Assembly (NCBI GenBank): GCA_963829835.1
Contig: CAWHKC010000004.1
Coordinates: forward strand, 806,001 to 870,000
DNA: 64,000 bases
Origin: Berkiella sp963829835
GTDB lineage: Bacteria > Pseudomonadota > Gammaproteobacteria > Berkiellales > Berkiellaceae
Direction: 5' to 3'
The notes below the pieces were generated by a model. It was given only the letters and a program-made list of their open reading frames with translations. It had not been told where the DNA came from and searched no databases. The translations under genes and the position numbers were made by a program. Of this stretch, positions 17,631-26,350 are shown in pieces. Each line of letters opens with the position of its first letter. Position 1 is the stretch's first letter.

Positions 17631-17653
17631 GGTGTCAAGTATACCCTTGACCC
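17631..17653. repeat. Dispersed 23-bp repeat, copy 2
   Basis: Exact reverse complement of the 23-mer at 6408-6430. It lies in a geneless stretch (17465-17770), which otherwise shows only AT-rich DNA and the short palindrome at 17737. Confidence 0.6.
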
Positions 17654-17736
17654 CTTTTCTTTTTATCATTATCAAATTTCACCCAATTTAATTAAGTGCA
17701 AAACACAGCCTGATCCGGAATTTGAGGGCATTTCCG

Positions 17737-17760
17737 AGTGTACGAAAAAATCGTACAACT
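17737..17760. repeat. GTACGA palindrome, copy 1
   Basis: GTACGA-AAAAA-TCGTAC inside a ~34-bp block (from TTTCCGAG to ACTGAA) that recurs almost unchanged at 22551-22584, after the RhuM gene. Here it lies 10 bp past the end of a GFA gene. Confidence 0.65.
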
Positions 17761-17770
17761 GAAATTATCC

Positions 17771-18268
17771 TTACTCTTTTAGGCTATGCATTTTTATTTT
17801 CTCCTGAAACTCAATGAAATATTTCGCCCAAAATTCATCCGGTGCATTTTCCTCAAAAGCAGGAAGGTTGTCTTGTATTGAATACCATTTGGCCTTTGAT
17901 CCCGTATAAATGTTTACAGAAGGAATCAGATCAGGCGCTTCATTAAGCAATCCCGCAGGGATGACGACATGATTTTTCTCGTTGTTAACGACGGGCACGC
18001 GCGATCCACAGACCTTACAAAATGGACGCGGATCGCCGACATTTGGAATGTAATTATTTATGTTTTCCTCACCTTGAGTCCATTTGAAATAATCCGTAGT
18101 GGTGTGCAAAAAAGTCCCAAAGGCAGCGCCTGAGGCTTTTCTACATCGAGAGCAATGGCAATTGTTCATTCCAATGGGGGGAAGACAAACTTCGAATTTT
18201 ACGAGGCCGCATAAGCAGGAGCCTGTGATTGATTCTGATTTGTTATGGATGTGAGAAGGTTTGGGCAT
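17771..18268 (-). CDS. GFA/CENP-V-family zinc protein, copy 1
   Basis: 165 aa. Cys pairs match the GFA (glutathione-dependent formaldehyde-activating enzyme) fold: GSCLCGLVKFEV (about 17-28), NCHCSRCRKASGAAFGTFL (about 36-54) and FCKVCGSRVP (about 83-92). These bind zinc; family members have varied or unknown carbon-sulfur lyase roles. It is about 90 percent alike the copy at 25655-26137, and a third truncated copy is at 16745. The start has a strong AAGGAAAA site. The gene family has clearly been duplicated within 10 kb. Confidence 0.88.
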   Translation of the reverse strand: MPKPSHIHNKSESITGSCLCGLVKFEVCLPPIGMNNCHCSRCRKASGAAFGTFLHTTTDYFKWTQGEENINNYIPNVGDPRPFCKVCGSRVPVVNNEKNHVVIPAGLLNEAPDLIPSVNIYTGSKAKWYSIQDNLPAFEENAPDEFWAKYFIEFQEKIKMHSLKE

Positions 18269-18294
18269 AATTTTTCCTTTATAACTAATGACAC

Positions 18295-18548
18295 AGCCAC
18301 GTAGTGGCGTAGGAAATTAGCCCCATGTGAAGGCGCTTCCAAGCGCCGGAACGTGGGGATCGCGATACACCTCCACCCCTCATCTGAAAACCGCGGAAGC
18401 GGTGTAGGAATATTGAATTAATTTTTCAGCGCCGCTTCCGCGGCTAAGAGAGGTAGGGAGGGGTGTGCTTTTCCCCCACGTTCCAGCTTTTCGCCTACCG
18501 GCTCAAAGCTTCCACGTGGGGCTAAATTCCTACGCAGCTACGCTGCTA
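18295..18548. mobile_element. MITE-like palindromic element
   Basis: About 250 bp with imperfect terminal inverted repeats of about 32 bp (left: CGTAGTGGCGTAGGAAATTA; right end is its near reverse complement, ending at ACGCTGCTAG). Inside are nested inverted repeats such as GGCGCTTCC-AAGCGCC and CCGCGGAAGCGG/CCGCTTCCGCGG. It is more GC-rich than its surroundings and has no gene. Part of it recurs at 27318-27425 beside the IS110 gene. Confidence 0.65.
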
Positions 18549-18570
18549 GTAAAGAACCATCACAATATAT

Positions 18571-19878
18571 TTATGCATGAAATCGCTTCATCAGTATTGG
18601 CCATGCAACCCCTAAAGTAATGGCTCTAGCAATCATAAATCCAAAGAACGCACACCATAGCCCCTGATTGCCCATGATTGGGATTAACCACATAGTGAGC
18701 AAGATAAAAATAATGAGGGAAGCGATCATACTATCTCGCATTGGTTTGGTTACTGTTGCGCCAGTAAAAATGCCATCTAAATGAAAACTCCAAACTGAGA
18801 CCAGGGGGAATAAAATGGCCCAAGTGACGTAATCAGGTACTGTGTCTCTCACAACCTCAACATCCGTGAGCATGTATACGATGGGTTTCCATAAAAGAGC
18901 ATAACTTAAAGTGAAAATACTGGCAAAAAGAAGTGCCCAAAAAGTCGTTGATTTCAGGACGTCATAGAAATAGTGTTTATGTTTCCTACCAATAGCCTCG
19001 CCAGTCAAGGCTTCAGCGGCATTGGCCAAGCCATCTAAGGCATAAGCCGTAAATAACTGAAAACTCATTAACACAACATTCACAGCTAGCAGGGTATCGC
19101 CAAATTGAGCACCTTTAGCAGTGAAATATAAAAATGCAACCTGCAAACATACCGAACGGATAAAAATATTCAAATTAATGCTACATAATGCAATTAATTT
19201 CTTAGGGTCTAAGAGTTCTTTAAAATTATACTTTGCAAAGTAATGATTCAAATATTGACGAACCACTAAAAGTGCAAAACCAAGACCAACATACTCTGCA
19301 ATCACAGTTGCATATGCTACCCCTTTAACGCCAAATCCCAAACCCATAACAAAGTATATGCATAAAACAATATTAGTTATGTTAAGAATGAGTTGCACAT
19401 ATAATGCTTGTTTGGCTCTTTGCATCCCAATCATCCAACCTAAAAAGGCAAAATTGGCTAGTGTTGCTGGCGCTGAAAGGATGCGTACAAAAAAGTATTC
19501 TTCAACCAAGAACACTGATTTTTTAGGTGGATCTATCCAGCGCAGGCAAAGCTCTGCAATGGGAATTTTTAGGGCATATAGTATTGCGCCAATCAAAATA
19601 GCCAATATCAGTGCTCTCAGTAACCAAGCTGTACATTCATGGTTGTCTTGACTACCTTTTGCAATGGCGACCAGACCAGTTGTACCCATACGAAGAAAGG
19701 CAAAACCAAAATATAAAGCGCTGAAGATAGTCGCACCTATACCAACAGAAGCCATGTACTGTGGGCCCGGTAAATGCCCCACCACGGCAATGTCTACTGC
19801 ACCCAGTAGAGGTACTGTAACATTGGCGAGGATTATTGGGCCGGCTAATTGCCAAACTTTTTTATGCATAATAAACAT
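18571..19878 (-). CDS. MATE-family efflux protein (DinF-like)
   Basis: 435 aa with about 12 hydrophobic segments, the normal MATE size. The N-terminus WQLAGPIILANVTVPLLGAVDIAVVGHL is the hallmark first helix pair, and the second half repeats the pattern (LNIFIRSVCLQVAFLYFTAKGAQFGD). It should export cationic or other organic compounds using a Na+ or H+ gradient, in the inner membrane. Substrate unknown. The first ATG (19878) and one three codons later are both possible starts. It is a single gene. Confidence 0.92.
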   Translation of the reverse strand: MFIMHKKVWQLAGPIILANVTVPLLGAVDIAVVGHLPGPQYMASVGIGATIFSALYFGFAFLRMGTTGLVAIAKGSQDNHECTAWLLRALILAILIGAILYALKIPIAELCLRWIDPPKKSVFLVEEYFFVRILSAPATLANFAFLGWMIGMQRAKQALYVQLILNITNIVLCIYFVMGLGFGVKGVAYATVIAEYVGLGFALLVVRQYLNHYFAKYNFKELLDPKKLIALCSINLNIFIRSVCLQVAFLYFTAKGAQFGDTLLAVNVVLMSFQLFTAYALDGLANAAEALTGEAIGRKHKHYFYDVLKSTTFWALLFASIFTLSYALLWKPIVYMLTDVEVVRDTVPDYVTWAILFPLVSVWSFHLDGIFTGATVTKPMRDSMIASLIIFILLTMWLIPIMGNQGLWCAFFGFMIARAITLGVAWPILMKRFHA

Positions 19879-20098
19879 AATAACTGGATTTGATTAATTT
19901 TGGATAATTATGTTCCTACATTTTAATAAGTAGGGACATTTTTATCCATTCTTTGGACACAGATTTTTGTAGTCCAATCGACAAGAAAAAATGTTTAACA
20001 ATCGCTAGCAAAGATATAACATTTGTTGTACGATTTTCAAATGTATTGGAATTTTCTTGTTTAAGTCACATATTATGTTCGATTAAGAGAAGTGATGT

Positions 20099-20920
20099 AT
20101 GAAGTTAGCATGGTTAACAGATATCCATCTTAATTTTTTGGATAAAGAAAGACGCGAGCTTTTTTATCAAAGCATTTTAAGTGATTGCGACGCTATTGCC
20201 ATTAGTGGTGACGTTGCAGAAGCCACTTCTGTTGGTAATATTCTTGTTGAAATGGCAACCCATTCTCAAAAACCAATCTATTTCGTCTTGGGAAATCATG
20301 ATTATTATCATGGCAGCATCGATGATATTCGTCATTCAATGAGAAGTTTAACTAATAATAACCCTCTATTATTTTGGTTGGGAGCTTGTGATCTCATTAC
20401 TTTAGATAATGACACTATATTAGTAGGCGAAGATGGTTGGGCTGATGGCCGTTATGGTGATTACCAAAATAGCCCTGTCATGCTGAATGATAGCCGTTTG
20501 ATTGTTGAATTACTTCAACACAAAATTCTTGGCCGATATCAACTGCTTGAAAAAATGCAGCAACTCGCAGATGAAGATCCCCATAAACTTTATGCAAAAT
20601 TGCATAAGGCCGCAAAACATAATCCGAAAAAGGTGATCGTTGTAACGCATGTGCCACCCTTTAGAGAAACAGCTGTATATCAAGGGAAGATAAGCGACGA
20701 TGACCACTTACCCTTTTTTAGTTCAAAAGCCATGGGTGATATGTTGTTGAAATTTGCTAATGAACAACCTATGACAGAAATTTTAGTGTTGTGTGGTCAT
20801 AGTCATGATGAGTGCAAATATAGTCCTTTGGATAATTTAACGGTTTGGGTTGGAAAGGCGGAATATAATCAGCCTGCAGTACAGGCGGTGATAGATGCAA
20901 AACTAAGATTAGTGCTTTAA
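20099..20920 (+). CDS. Calcineurin-like metallophosphoesterase
   Basis: 273 aa. All five blocks of the binuclear-metal fold are present: WLTDIHLNF (about 4-12), AISGDVAEA (about 34-42), FVLGNHDYYHG (about 62-72), VVTHVPPF (about 180-187) and CGHSHDECK (about 236-244). Family members cleave phosphomonoesters or diesters, including cyclic nucleotides. No signal peptide, so cytoplasmic. A 16-bp direct repeat (AGTGCTTTAATGCAAA) covers its stop codon (20911) and recurs 67 bp downstream. Confidence 0.9.
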   Translation: MKLAWLTDIHLNFLDKERRELFYQSILSDCDAIAISGDVAEATSVGNILVEMATHSQKPIYFVLGNHDYYHGSIDDIRHSMRSLTNNNPLLFWLGACDLITLDNDTILVGEDGWADGRYGDYQNSPVMLNDSRLIVELLQHKILGRYQLLEKMQQLADEDPHKLYAKLHKAAKHNPKKVIVVTHVPPFRETAVYQGKISDDDHLPFFSSKAMGDMLLKFANEQPMTEILVLCGHSHDECKYSPLDNLTVWVGKAEYNQPAVQAVIDAKLRLVL

Positions 20921-21022
20921 TGCAAAACGTAATATGAGCAATGTAATATTAAAAATGTATATTAATCAAAAAGTTAAGTGCTTTAATGCAAACCATCGCA
21001 TAGTTGAGCGCAAATTCTAAAT

Positions 21023-21142
21023 GTGGCGAATTCGACACCTTTATAAATTTAACAAGTACTCTACTAGATAGGTACAAAGACATCATTTCATTATAAGTTG
21101 GTTAGACAAAAAGGGGGGGGGCAAATTGACCCCTCCCTTTGG
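21023..21142. repeat. Direct repeat left of the RhuM gene
   Basis: Holds GTGGCGAATTCGACACCTTT (21023-21042), AAGTTGGTTA (about 21096) and GGCAAATTGACCCCTCCCTT (from 21120). The same three blocks occur in the same order at 22487-22637, after the RhuM gene. The remaining ~300 bp before the gene (to 21433) show no gene. Confidence 0.6.
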
Positions 21143-21433
21143 ACAAAGAAAAAATCAGTATAAATTAGGTTGTAAATAACAAATAATTTATGTACGATTT
21201 TCAAATAGAACTGATTCAGTCTATATGAAGGAAATTTAAACGTTACAATTGGAGTAGTAGTAATGGAATGTGAGTCAGTCTGAAAATCATATAGTTGTTA
21301 TTAATGATCATAATATCCGATGCATATTTCATAATAATGAATGGCGGTTCAACCAATTCGAAATGAAAAAATAGGTCGGCAATTTCCGACAAATCGCCCT
21401 TAATTTAAACAATTTTACTTAGGAAGTGCAGTT

Positions 21434-22516
21434 ATGAACAATAAGGAACCAAGAAGCTTAATTATTCGTAACAGTACCGCTGAATTCTTAATCTTTACCA
21501 ATCAAGCAGGTGAAGATGGCATTGAAGTACGTTATGAAGAAGAGTCAATCTGGCTAACTCAAAAATTGATGGCAGAACTTTTTAATGTGTCAATTCCTAC
21601 TATTAATGAACACTTAAAAAATATCTTTGAAGTAGGTGAATTGCAGTCAGATTCAGTTATTAGGAAATTCCTAACAACTGCCGCTGACGGAAAAAAATAT
21701 ACTGTTCAATTTTACAATCTTGATGCCATCATTTCAGTTGGATACCGAGTGAATTCAACACGGGCTACCCAATTCCGCCAATGGGCAACTCAGGTCTTGA
21801 AGAATTTTGCCATTAAAGGCTATGTGATCGATAAAAAGCGACTAGAGAATGGCACATTTCTAGGCGAGGATTATTTTGAACATTTGCTGGCCGAAATTAG
21901 GGAGATCCGTCTAAGTGAACGTCGCTTCTATCAAAAGATTACTGACATTTATGCAACCAGCCTTGACTATAACAAAGATGCTCCCACAACACGCGAATTT
22001 TTTGCCAAGGTACAAAATAAACTGCATTACGCCATACATGGCCATACTGCACCTGAGTTAGTTAAAAATCGTGCAGATAGCACTAAACCATATATGGGCC
22101 TAACCAGCTGGGAGGATGGGCCTGATGGCAAAATTGTCAAAACTGACGTTAGCGTCGCTAAAAATTATCTGCGTCATGAAGAACTAGACTCACTCGGTAG
22201 AATTGTTAACGCTTATTTAGAACTGGCTGAGGATCGTGCTAAACGCAAAATCCCGATGACAATGGAAGATTGGGCGACACGTCTAGACAAGTTCCTAGAA
22301 TTTGATGAACGCGGGATCCTCCAGCATGCAGGAAACATTAGTACAAAAATAGCTAAAGAGCACGCCGAAAGTGAATTTGAAAAATATCGAATCATCCAAG
22401 ATCGCTTGTTTGAATCTGACTTTGATAAAGAAACAAAGGCTCTAGAAAAACAAATTGAGAATAATGATAGAAGCGATGATGAGTTGGTGGCGAATTCGAC
22501 ACCTTTGGAAATTTAA
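21434..22516 (+). CDS. rhuM: RhuM-family protein
   Basis: 360 aa. It matches the RhuM family (named from Salmonella SPI-3): the N-terminal part has a winged-helix-like region (SIWLTQKLMAELFNVSIPTINEHLKNI), then FYNLDAIISVGYRVNSTRATQFRQWAT and LKNFAIKGYVIDKKRL, with a helical C-terminal half (NKLHYAIHGHTAPELV, GRIVNAYLELAEDRA). Such proteins are often in genomic islands and beside restriction systems; biochemical role unknown, DNA binding likely. TAGGAAG precedes ATG. The last codons run into a direct repeat whose other copy lies upstream, so the gene seems to be a cassette. Confidence 0.88.
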   Translation: MNNKEPRSLIIRNSTAEFLIFTNQAGEDGIEVRYEEESIWLTQKLMAELFNVSIPTINEHLKNIFEVGELQSDSVIRKFLTTAADGKKYTVQFYNLDAIISVGYRVNSTRATQFRQWATQVLKNFAIKGYVIDKKRLENGTFLGEDYFEHLLAEIREIRLSERRFYQKITDIYATSLDYNKDAPTTREFFAKVQNKLHYAIHGHTAPELVKNRADSTKPYMGLTSWEDGPDGKIVKTDVSVAKNYLRHEELDSLGRIVNAYLELAEDRAKRKIPMTMEDWATRLDKFLEFDERGILQHAGNISTKIAKEHAESEFEKYRIIQDRLFESDFDKETKALEKQIENNDRSDDELVANSTPLEI

Positions 22517-22637
22517 TAACGGAAAACGACAACTTATTGAAACAGAAGGTTTTCCGAGTTGTACGAAAAAATCGTACAACTGAAGTTACTAAGTTGGTTA
22601 TCCTAAGGATGGTGGCAAATTGCCCCCTCCCTTTGCA
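22487..22637. repeat. Direct repeat right of the RhuM gene
   Basis: Second copy of the repeat at 21023-21142. It begins inside the rhuM 3' end (codons for VANSTPLEI) and carries an extra insert with the GTACGA palindrome. The rest of the gap to 22798 has no gene I can support. Confidence 0.6.
22557..22581. repeat. GTACGA palindrome, copy 2
   Basis: AGTTGTACGA-AAAAA-TCGTACAACT, a perfect 10-bp stem. No T tract follows. Nearly the same block is at 17731-17764, and parts (GTACGATTTTCAAAT) occur near 20026 and 21193. Confidence 0.7.
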
Positions 22638-22798
22638 TTTTTATTTCTGTGGAGAAATTCAACTGTCGACAGTTTGTCGACAGACTGCAAGGAAAAGAGT
22701 TGATTGCAGAAATGGGTGATGAAAAATAACCATTTTAAAACTTAAGTATATTGTCGATGCGCTTTAAGACTGGAATGGATTAAGAAAGAGAAAAAGCA

Positions 22799-23620
22799 AT
22801 GCCTGGCTGGACAACGGGGATCTGTGAAGTAAACGGGATTGACGTGCACTACCTTCGAACCGGTGGCGACAAACCTCCTGTTGTTCTGCTGCATGGATTA
22901 ATGACGAAGGGAGCATGCTGGACTCATTTGGCGCAGGCGCTAGAGGATGAGTACGACGTTATCATGCCGGATGCCAGAGGTCACGGAAACTCCAGCGCCC
23001 CAGATCATGGTTACCGCTATAACGATCTTGCCGCCGATGTCGTGGATCTTATCGATGAGCTCGGGCTTGTCACCCCAGTGCTACTTGGACATTCTATGGG
23101 AGGCATGACAGCAGCAGTGGTCGCCAGCTGGAACTCCAAAAAACTGCGAGGGCTTATCTTGGCAGATCCAACTTTCCTGACGCCGCAACGTCAACGCGAA
23201 GTTCACGAGAGTGATGTAGCGGATCAGCATCGCCAAGTTCTCAATCGACCAAAGGGAGAGTTCTTGGCTGATATGCGGATTCGACACAGCCACCGCTCAC
23301 AAGAGTTTATTGAAATCTTCTCGCAGGCAAGGTTTCAAACCAGCATTCGTGCCTTCGAAATTTTGACACCGCCGAATCCTGACTACGTGACGCTTATCAA
23401 AACTATTGATATTCAGAGTCTGCTCGTCGTCGGTGATGTTGGCGGAGTTGTCTCTCCTGAAGTGGCTGCAGAACTTGCTGGGCTCAATCCATGCTTGGAG
23501 GTTGTTCAGATTGCAGAAGCTGGTCATGGGGTTCCGTATGATCAGCCCGAACGTTTTTCGGCCGTTGTTCAAACTTTTTTGCGCAAAGTAAATTTAGCGG
23601 GGCAGAACTGCCTTACTTAA
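22799..23620 (+). CDS. Alpha/beta hydrolase
   Basis: 273 aa. HG at residues 32-33 (VVLLHGLM) forms the oxyanion region, GHSMGG (about residue 97) is the nucleophile elbow with the catalytic Ser, and AGHGVPYDQPERF near 240 carries the catalytic His. The usual GDxD before the acid is GDVGGVVSP here, so the acid residue may lie elsewhere. Substrate unknown. The gene is visibly more GC-rich than everything around it and uses codons such as CTG and GCC more, which suggests recent transfer. Confidence 0.85.
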   Translation: MPGWTTGICEVNGIDVHYLRTGGDKPPVVLLHGLMTKGACWTHLAQALEDEYDVIMPDARGHGNSSAPDHGYRYNDLAADVVDLIDELGLVTPVLLGHSMGGMTAAVVASWNSKKLRGLILADPTFLTPQRQREVHESDVADQHRQVLNRPKGEFLADMRIRHSHRSQEFIEIFSQARFQTSIRAFEILTPPNPDYVTLIKTIDIQSLLVVGDVGGVVSPEVAAELAGLNPCLEVVQIAEAGHGVPYDQPERFSAVVQTFLRKVNLAGQNCLT

Positions 23621-23734
23621 ATTGGATGGTAAGATCTCACAAAAAAATCAATGCCTGAATTTCGGCGGCAATTTTTTACAGACCCTCTATAATGGGTTTG
23701 TAACTAAATTTATGGCATTTAACTTGGTCATTAA

Positions 23735-24781
23735 ATGAATGATAACCACAAAAAAAATAAGTACTATCAGGCACTGTTAGCCAAAAATACCGAATATGAA
23801 GGTATATTTTATGTGGGTGTCAAAACAACTGGTGTGTTTTGTCGTCCGACATGTCCAGCCAGAAAGCCAAAATTTGAGCATTGTGAATTCTTTGAAACAG
23901 CAGAGCAGGCGCTATTGGCTTCATATCGGCCTTGTAAGCGCTGTCGCCCCCTTTCTCATCCCAATCAGGTTTCAAAGGTTGTTCAAATGCTTGTCGCAGC
24001 TGTTGAAGAAAATCCGGAAAAGAGATGGAAAGATAAAGACTTTCAAGAACTATCGATAGATGCTTCGACTGCTCGCCGCCAGTTTAAAAAACGATTTGGC
24101 ATGACTTTCGTTGAATACGCCAGAGCACGCCGCATGGGCTTAGCCATGAAACAAATCAGAAAAGGCCTTACCATCATTGACGCACAGCTATCGGCCGGTT
24201 ATGAATCGAGTAGTGGTTTTAGAGATGCGTTTTCCCGCATTATGGGTGCCGCTCCAACAAAGCTTGGACATAATAACATTTTAAAGGCCTCTTGGTTGGA
24301 TACCCCTCTTGGCCCAATGATAGCCATCGCAGATGAACAAGCGCTTTATCTTTTAGAATTTGTCGATAGACGAGGTTTAGAGCGCGAAGTAGAACGCCTC
24401 AGGAAAAAAACCAAGTCAACAATTATTCCTGGAGAGACACCAGCAATTGATTCAATTAAAAATGAACTTCTAGCGTATTTTGATGGAAAATTAAAGAACT
24501 TCAAAACGCCTCTCTTTTTACTGGGCTCACCTTTTCAAAAACAGGTTTGGGAAGAATTAAGAAAGATCCCCCATGGTGAAACACGATCATATTTGCAAAT
24601 GGCTCAAATGATGGCAAAACCAAGTGCATTTCGTGCCGTTGCTAATGCCAATGGCGCCAACCAAATCGCTATTGTTATTCCATGTCACCGCGTTATTAAT
24701 ACCAATGGCGAATTGGGAGGATACGGTGGTGGTCTGACGCGTAAAAGTTGGCTTCTAAACCATGAGAAACAAGGAAAATAA
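23735..24781 (+). CDS. ada: Ada: methyl-DNA repair protein and transcriptional activator
   Basis: 348 aa with the full Ada layout. The N-terminal zinc domain has C36 and C40 (GVFCRPTCPAR) and CKRCRP near residue 68; the Cys equivalent to C36 takes methyl groups from phosphotriesters. An AraC-type HTH follows (about 85-180, GYESSSGFRDAFSRIMG). The C-terminal O6-methylguanine methyltransferase has the active-site IPCHRVI near residue 319. It repairs alkylated DNA and, once methylated, activates the adaptive-response genes. The next gene starts two bases after its stop, so they are co-transcribed. Confidence 0.95.
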   Translation: MNDNHKKNKYYQALLAKNTEYEGIFYVGVKTTGVFCRPTCPARKPKFEHCEFFETAEQALLASYRPCKRCRPLSHPNQVSKVVQMLVAAVEENPEKRWKDKDFQELSIDASTARRQFKKRFGMTFVEYARARRMGLAMKQIRKGLTIIDAQLSAGYESSSGFRDAFSRIMGAAPTKLGHNNILKASWLDTPLGPMIAIADEQALYLLEFVDRRGLEREVERLRKKTKSTIIPGETPAIDSIKNELLAYFDGKLKNFKTPLFLLGSPFQKQVWEELRKIPHGETRSYLQMAQMMAKPSAFRAVANANGANQIAIVIPCHRVINTNGELGGYGGGLTRKSWLLNHEKQGK

Positions 24782-24782
24782 A

Positions 24783-25571
24783 ATGAACACACAGATAGAA
24801 CGCGCCAATTTACTAAAAAATCTTCATGTTAAAGGTGACCCACTAATTCTATTTAATATCTGGGATGCTGGCAGCGCAAAGGCATTACAAGAAATTGGAG
24901 CAAAAGTGATTGCAACAAGCAGTTGGTCAGTAGCCGCTGCTCATGGATTTGATGATGGTGAAAAAATACCTTTTGATTTAGCACTAGCAAACGTTAAGCG
25001 AATTATACAATGCGTTGATCTTCCAGTGACGATTGATTTAGAAGGCGCTTATGGAAAAAATCCATCTGAAGTTGAACAGACGGTGACAAAAGTAATTGAA
25101 GCAGGCATAGCAGGAATAAACTTTGAAGATCAGATTATTGGAGATGAAGCACTATACTCAATTGAACAACAATGTGATCGAATTAAGGCAGTACGCGCAG
25201 CGGCAGAACATTTGTCAATTCCCCTTTTCATCAATGCCAGAACAGATATTTTTCTTAAAGCAGAAAGCGCCAATTTGAACAACAACCATTTGGAAGAAGC
25301 CTTAGAACGCGGCTTAGCTTATGCAGACTCTGGTGCAAACGGGTTTTTTACTCCCGGTCTAGGTGAGGCTAAATATATTGAAAAACTGTGCAAGCTGTTA
25401 CCAATACCTATCAACATTATGGTACAGCCAAATAGTCACAATTCAAAACAGCTTGCAGAGTTAGGCGTTGCGAGGATTAGCTATGGACCCAGCCCGTATT
25501 TTCAGGTGATGACAGCTTTGAAAGAATCTGGCCGTCGAGCGTTAATAATGAATCATGCTGACGCGATTTAA
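24783..25571 (+). CDS. Isocitrate lyase/PEP mutase-family enzyme
   Basis: 262 aa from ATG 24783 (AAGGAAA upstream); an earlier in-frame ATG lies inside ada. The barrel has the family blocks FNIWDAGSAKALQEIGAKVIATSS (about 20-43), VTIDLEGAYG (about 79-88), GINFEDQ (about 111-117) and INARTDIFL (about 146-154), with Asp and Glu that bind Mg2+. Members cleave or rearrange C-C or C-P bonds; close relatives are of the oxaloacetate decarboxylase or carboxyvinyl-phosphonate mutase type. The Cys-containing isocitrate lyase loop is absent. Pairing with ada is unusual for the family's metabolic roles. Confidence 0.88.
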   Translation: MNTQIERANLLKNLHVKGDPLILFNIWDAGSAKALQEIGAKVIATSSWSVAAAHGFDDGEKIPFDLALANVKRIIQCVDLPVTIDLEGAYGKNPSEVEQTVTKVIEAGIAGINFEDQIIGDEALYSIEQQCDRIKAVRAAAEHLSIPLFINARTDIFLKAESANLNNNHLEEALERGLAYADSGANGFFTPGLGEAKYIEKLCKLLPIPINIMVQPNSHNSKQLAELGVARISYGPSPYFQVMTALKESGRRALIMNHADAI

Positions 25572-25654
25572 TTGCTATTAACAGTTTTAGACCATTCTGC
25601 TCTCAAAATACCCTTAATAAGTATTTTCTGTGCATTAACGCATTGAGAACAGCT

Positions 25655-26137
25655 TCACATATTTAATTTTTCTTGAAACGCAATAAAATATTTCGCCCAA
25701 AATTCGTCCGGTGCATTTTCATCAAAAGCAGGAAGGGTGTCTTGTATTGAATACCATGTGGCTTTTGATCCGGTATAGAGGTTTACAGAAGGAACCAGAT
25801 CAGGTGCTTCATTAATCAATCCCGCTGGAATGACGACATGATTTTTCTCGCTGTTAACGACAGGTACGCGAGATCCACATGTCTTACAAAATGGCCGCGA
25901 ATCACCGGCATTTGGAATAAAATTGTTTATATTTTCCTCCCCTTGAGTCCATTTGAAATGATTGGTTGTGGTATGCAAAAAAGTCCCAAAGGCAGCTCCT
26001 GAGGCTTTTCGGCATCGTGAGCAATGACAATTGTTCATTCCGATGGTGGGAAGAGAAACTTCGAATTTTACGAGGCCGCATAAACATGAGCCTGTGATTG
26101 ATTCTGAATTGTTATGAATGTGAGATGGTTTGGACAT
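25655..26137 (-). CDS. GFA/CENP-V-family zinc protein, copy 2
   Basis: 160 aa from ATG 26137, chosen by the AAGGAAAA site upstream and by alignment with copy 1 (MSKPSHIHN vs MPKPSHIHN). Zinc motifs GSCLCG, CHCSRC and FCKTCGSR are intact. It differs from copy 1 at scattered positions only, mostly conservative, so both copies appear to be under selection. It faces the IS110 gene. Confidence 0.88.
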   Translation of the reverse strand: MSKPSHIHNNSESITGSCLCGLVKFEVSLPTIGMNNCHCSRCRKASGAAFGTFLHTTTNHFKWTQGEENINNFIPNAGDSRPFCKTCGSRVPVVNSEKNHVVIPAGLINEAPDLVPSVNLYTGSKATWYSIQDTLPAFDENAPDEFWAKYFIAFQEKLNM

Positions 26138-26199
26138 AACTTTTCCTTGTATCTTTCGAATCATGATATAAATTCTGGGCTTTTATTATCTGGTAGGTA

Positions 26200-26350
26200 A
26201 TAAAACGGGAAGTGATAGACCGAATTTTCCTGGGGCGTCGGAGCCCGTGGCGTAGCATGATCGTCACTTCCCTCCCTTAACTAACTCGTACAGTTGCCTG
26301 GGACCACAGATCCCGTATCTACAAGGCGGAGTGCTAAAGGAATTGATATT
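26200..26350 (+). other. IS110 upstream non-coding end, possible bridge-RNA region
   Basis: This stretch before the transposase is GC-richer than the flanks and can fold: GGGAAGTGA (26208-26216) pairs with TCACTTCCC (about 26263-26271), enclosing GGGCGTCGGAGCCCG. IS110 and IS1111 elements encode a bridge RNA in their long non-coding end; that this is one is inference. Confidence 0.35.

Noticed and set aside
21434..22516. RhuM gene as part of a restriction-modification system
   Set aside because: No hsdR, hsdM, hsdS or other restriction gene is near.
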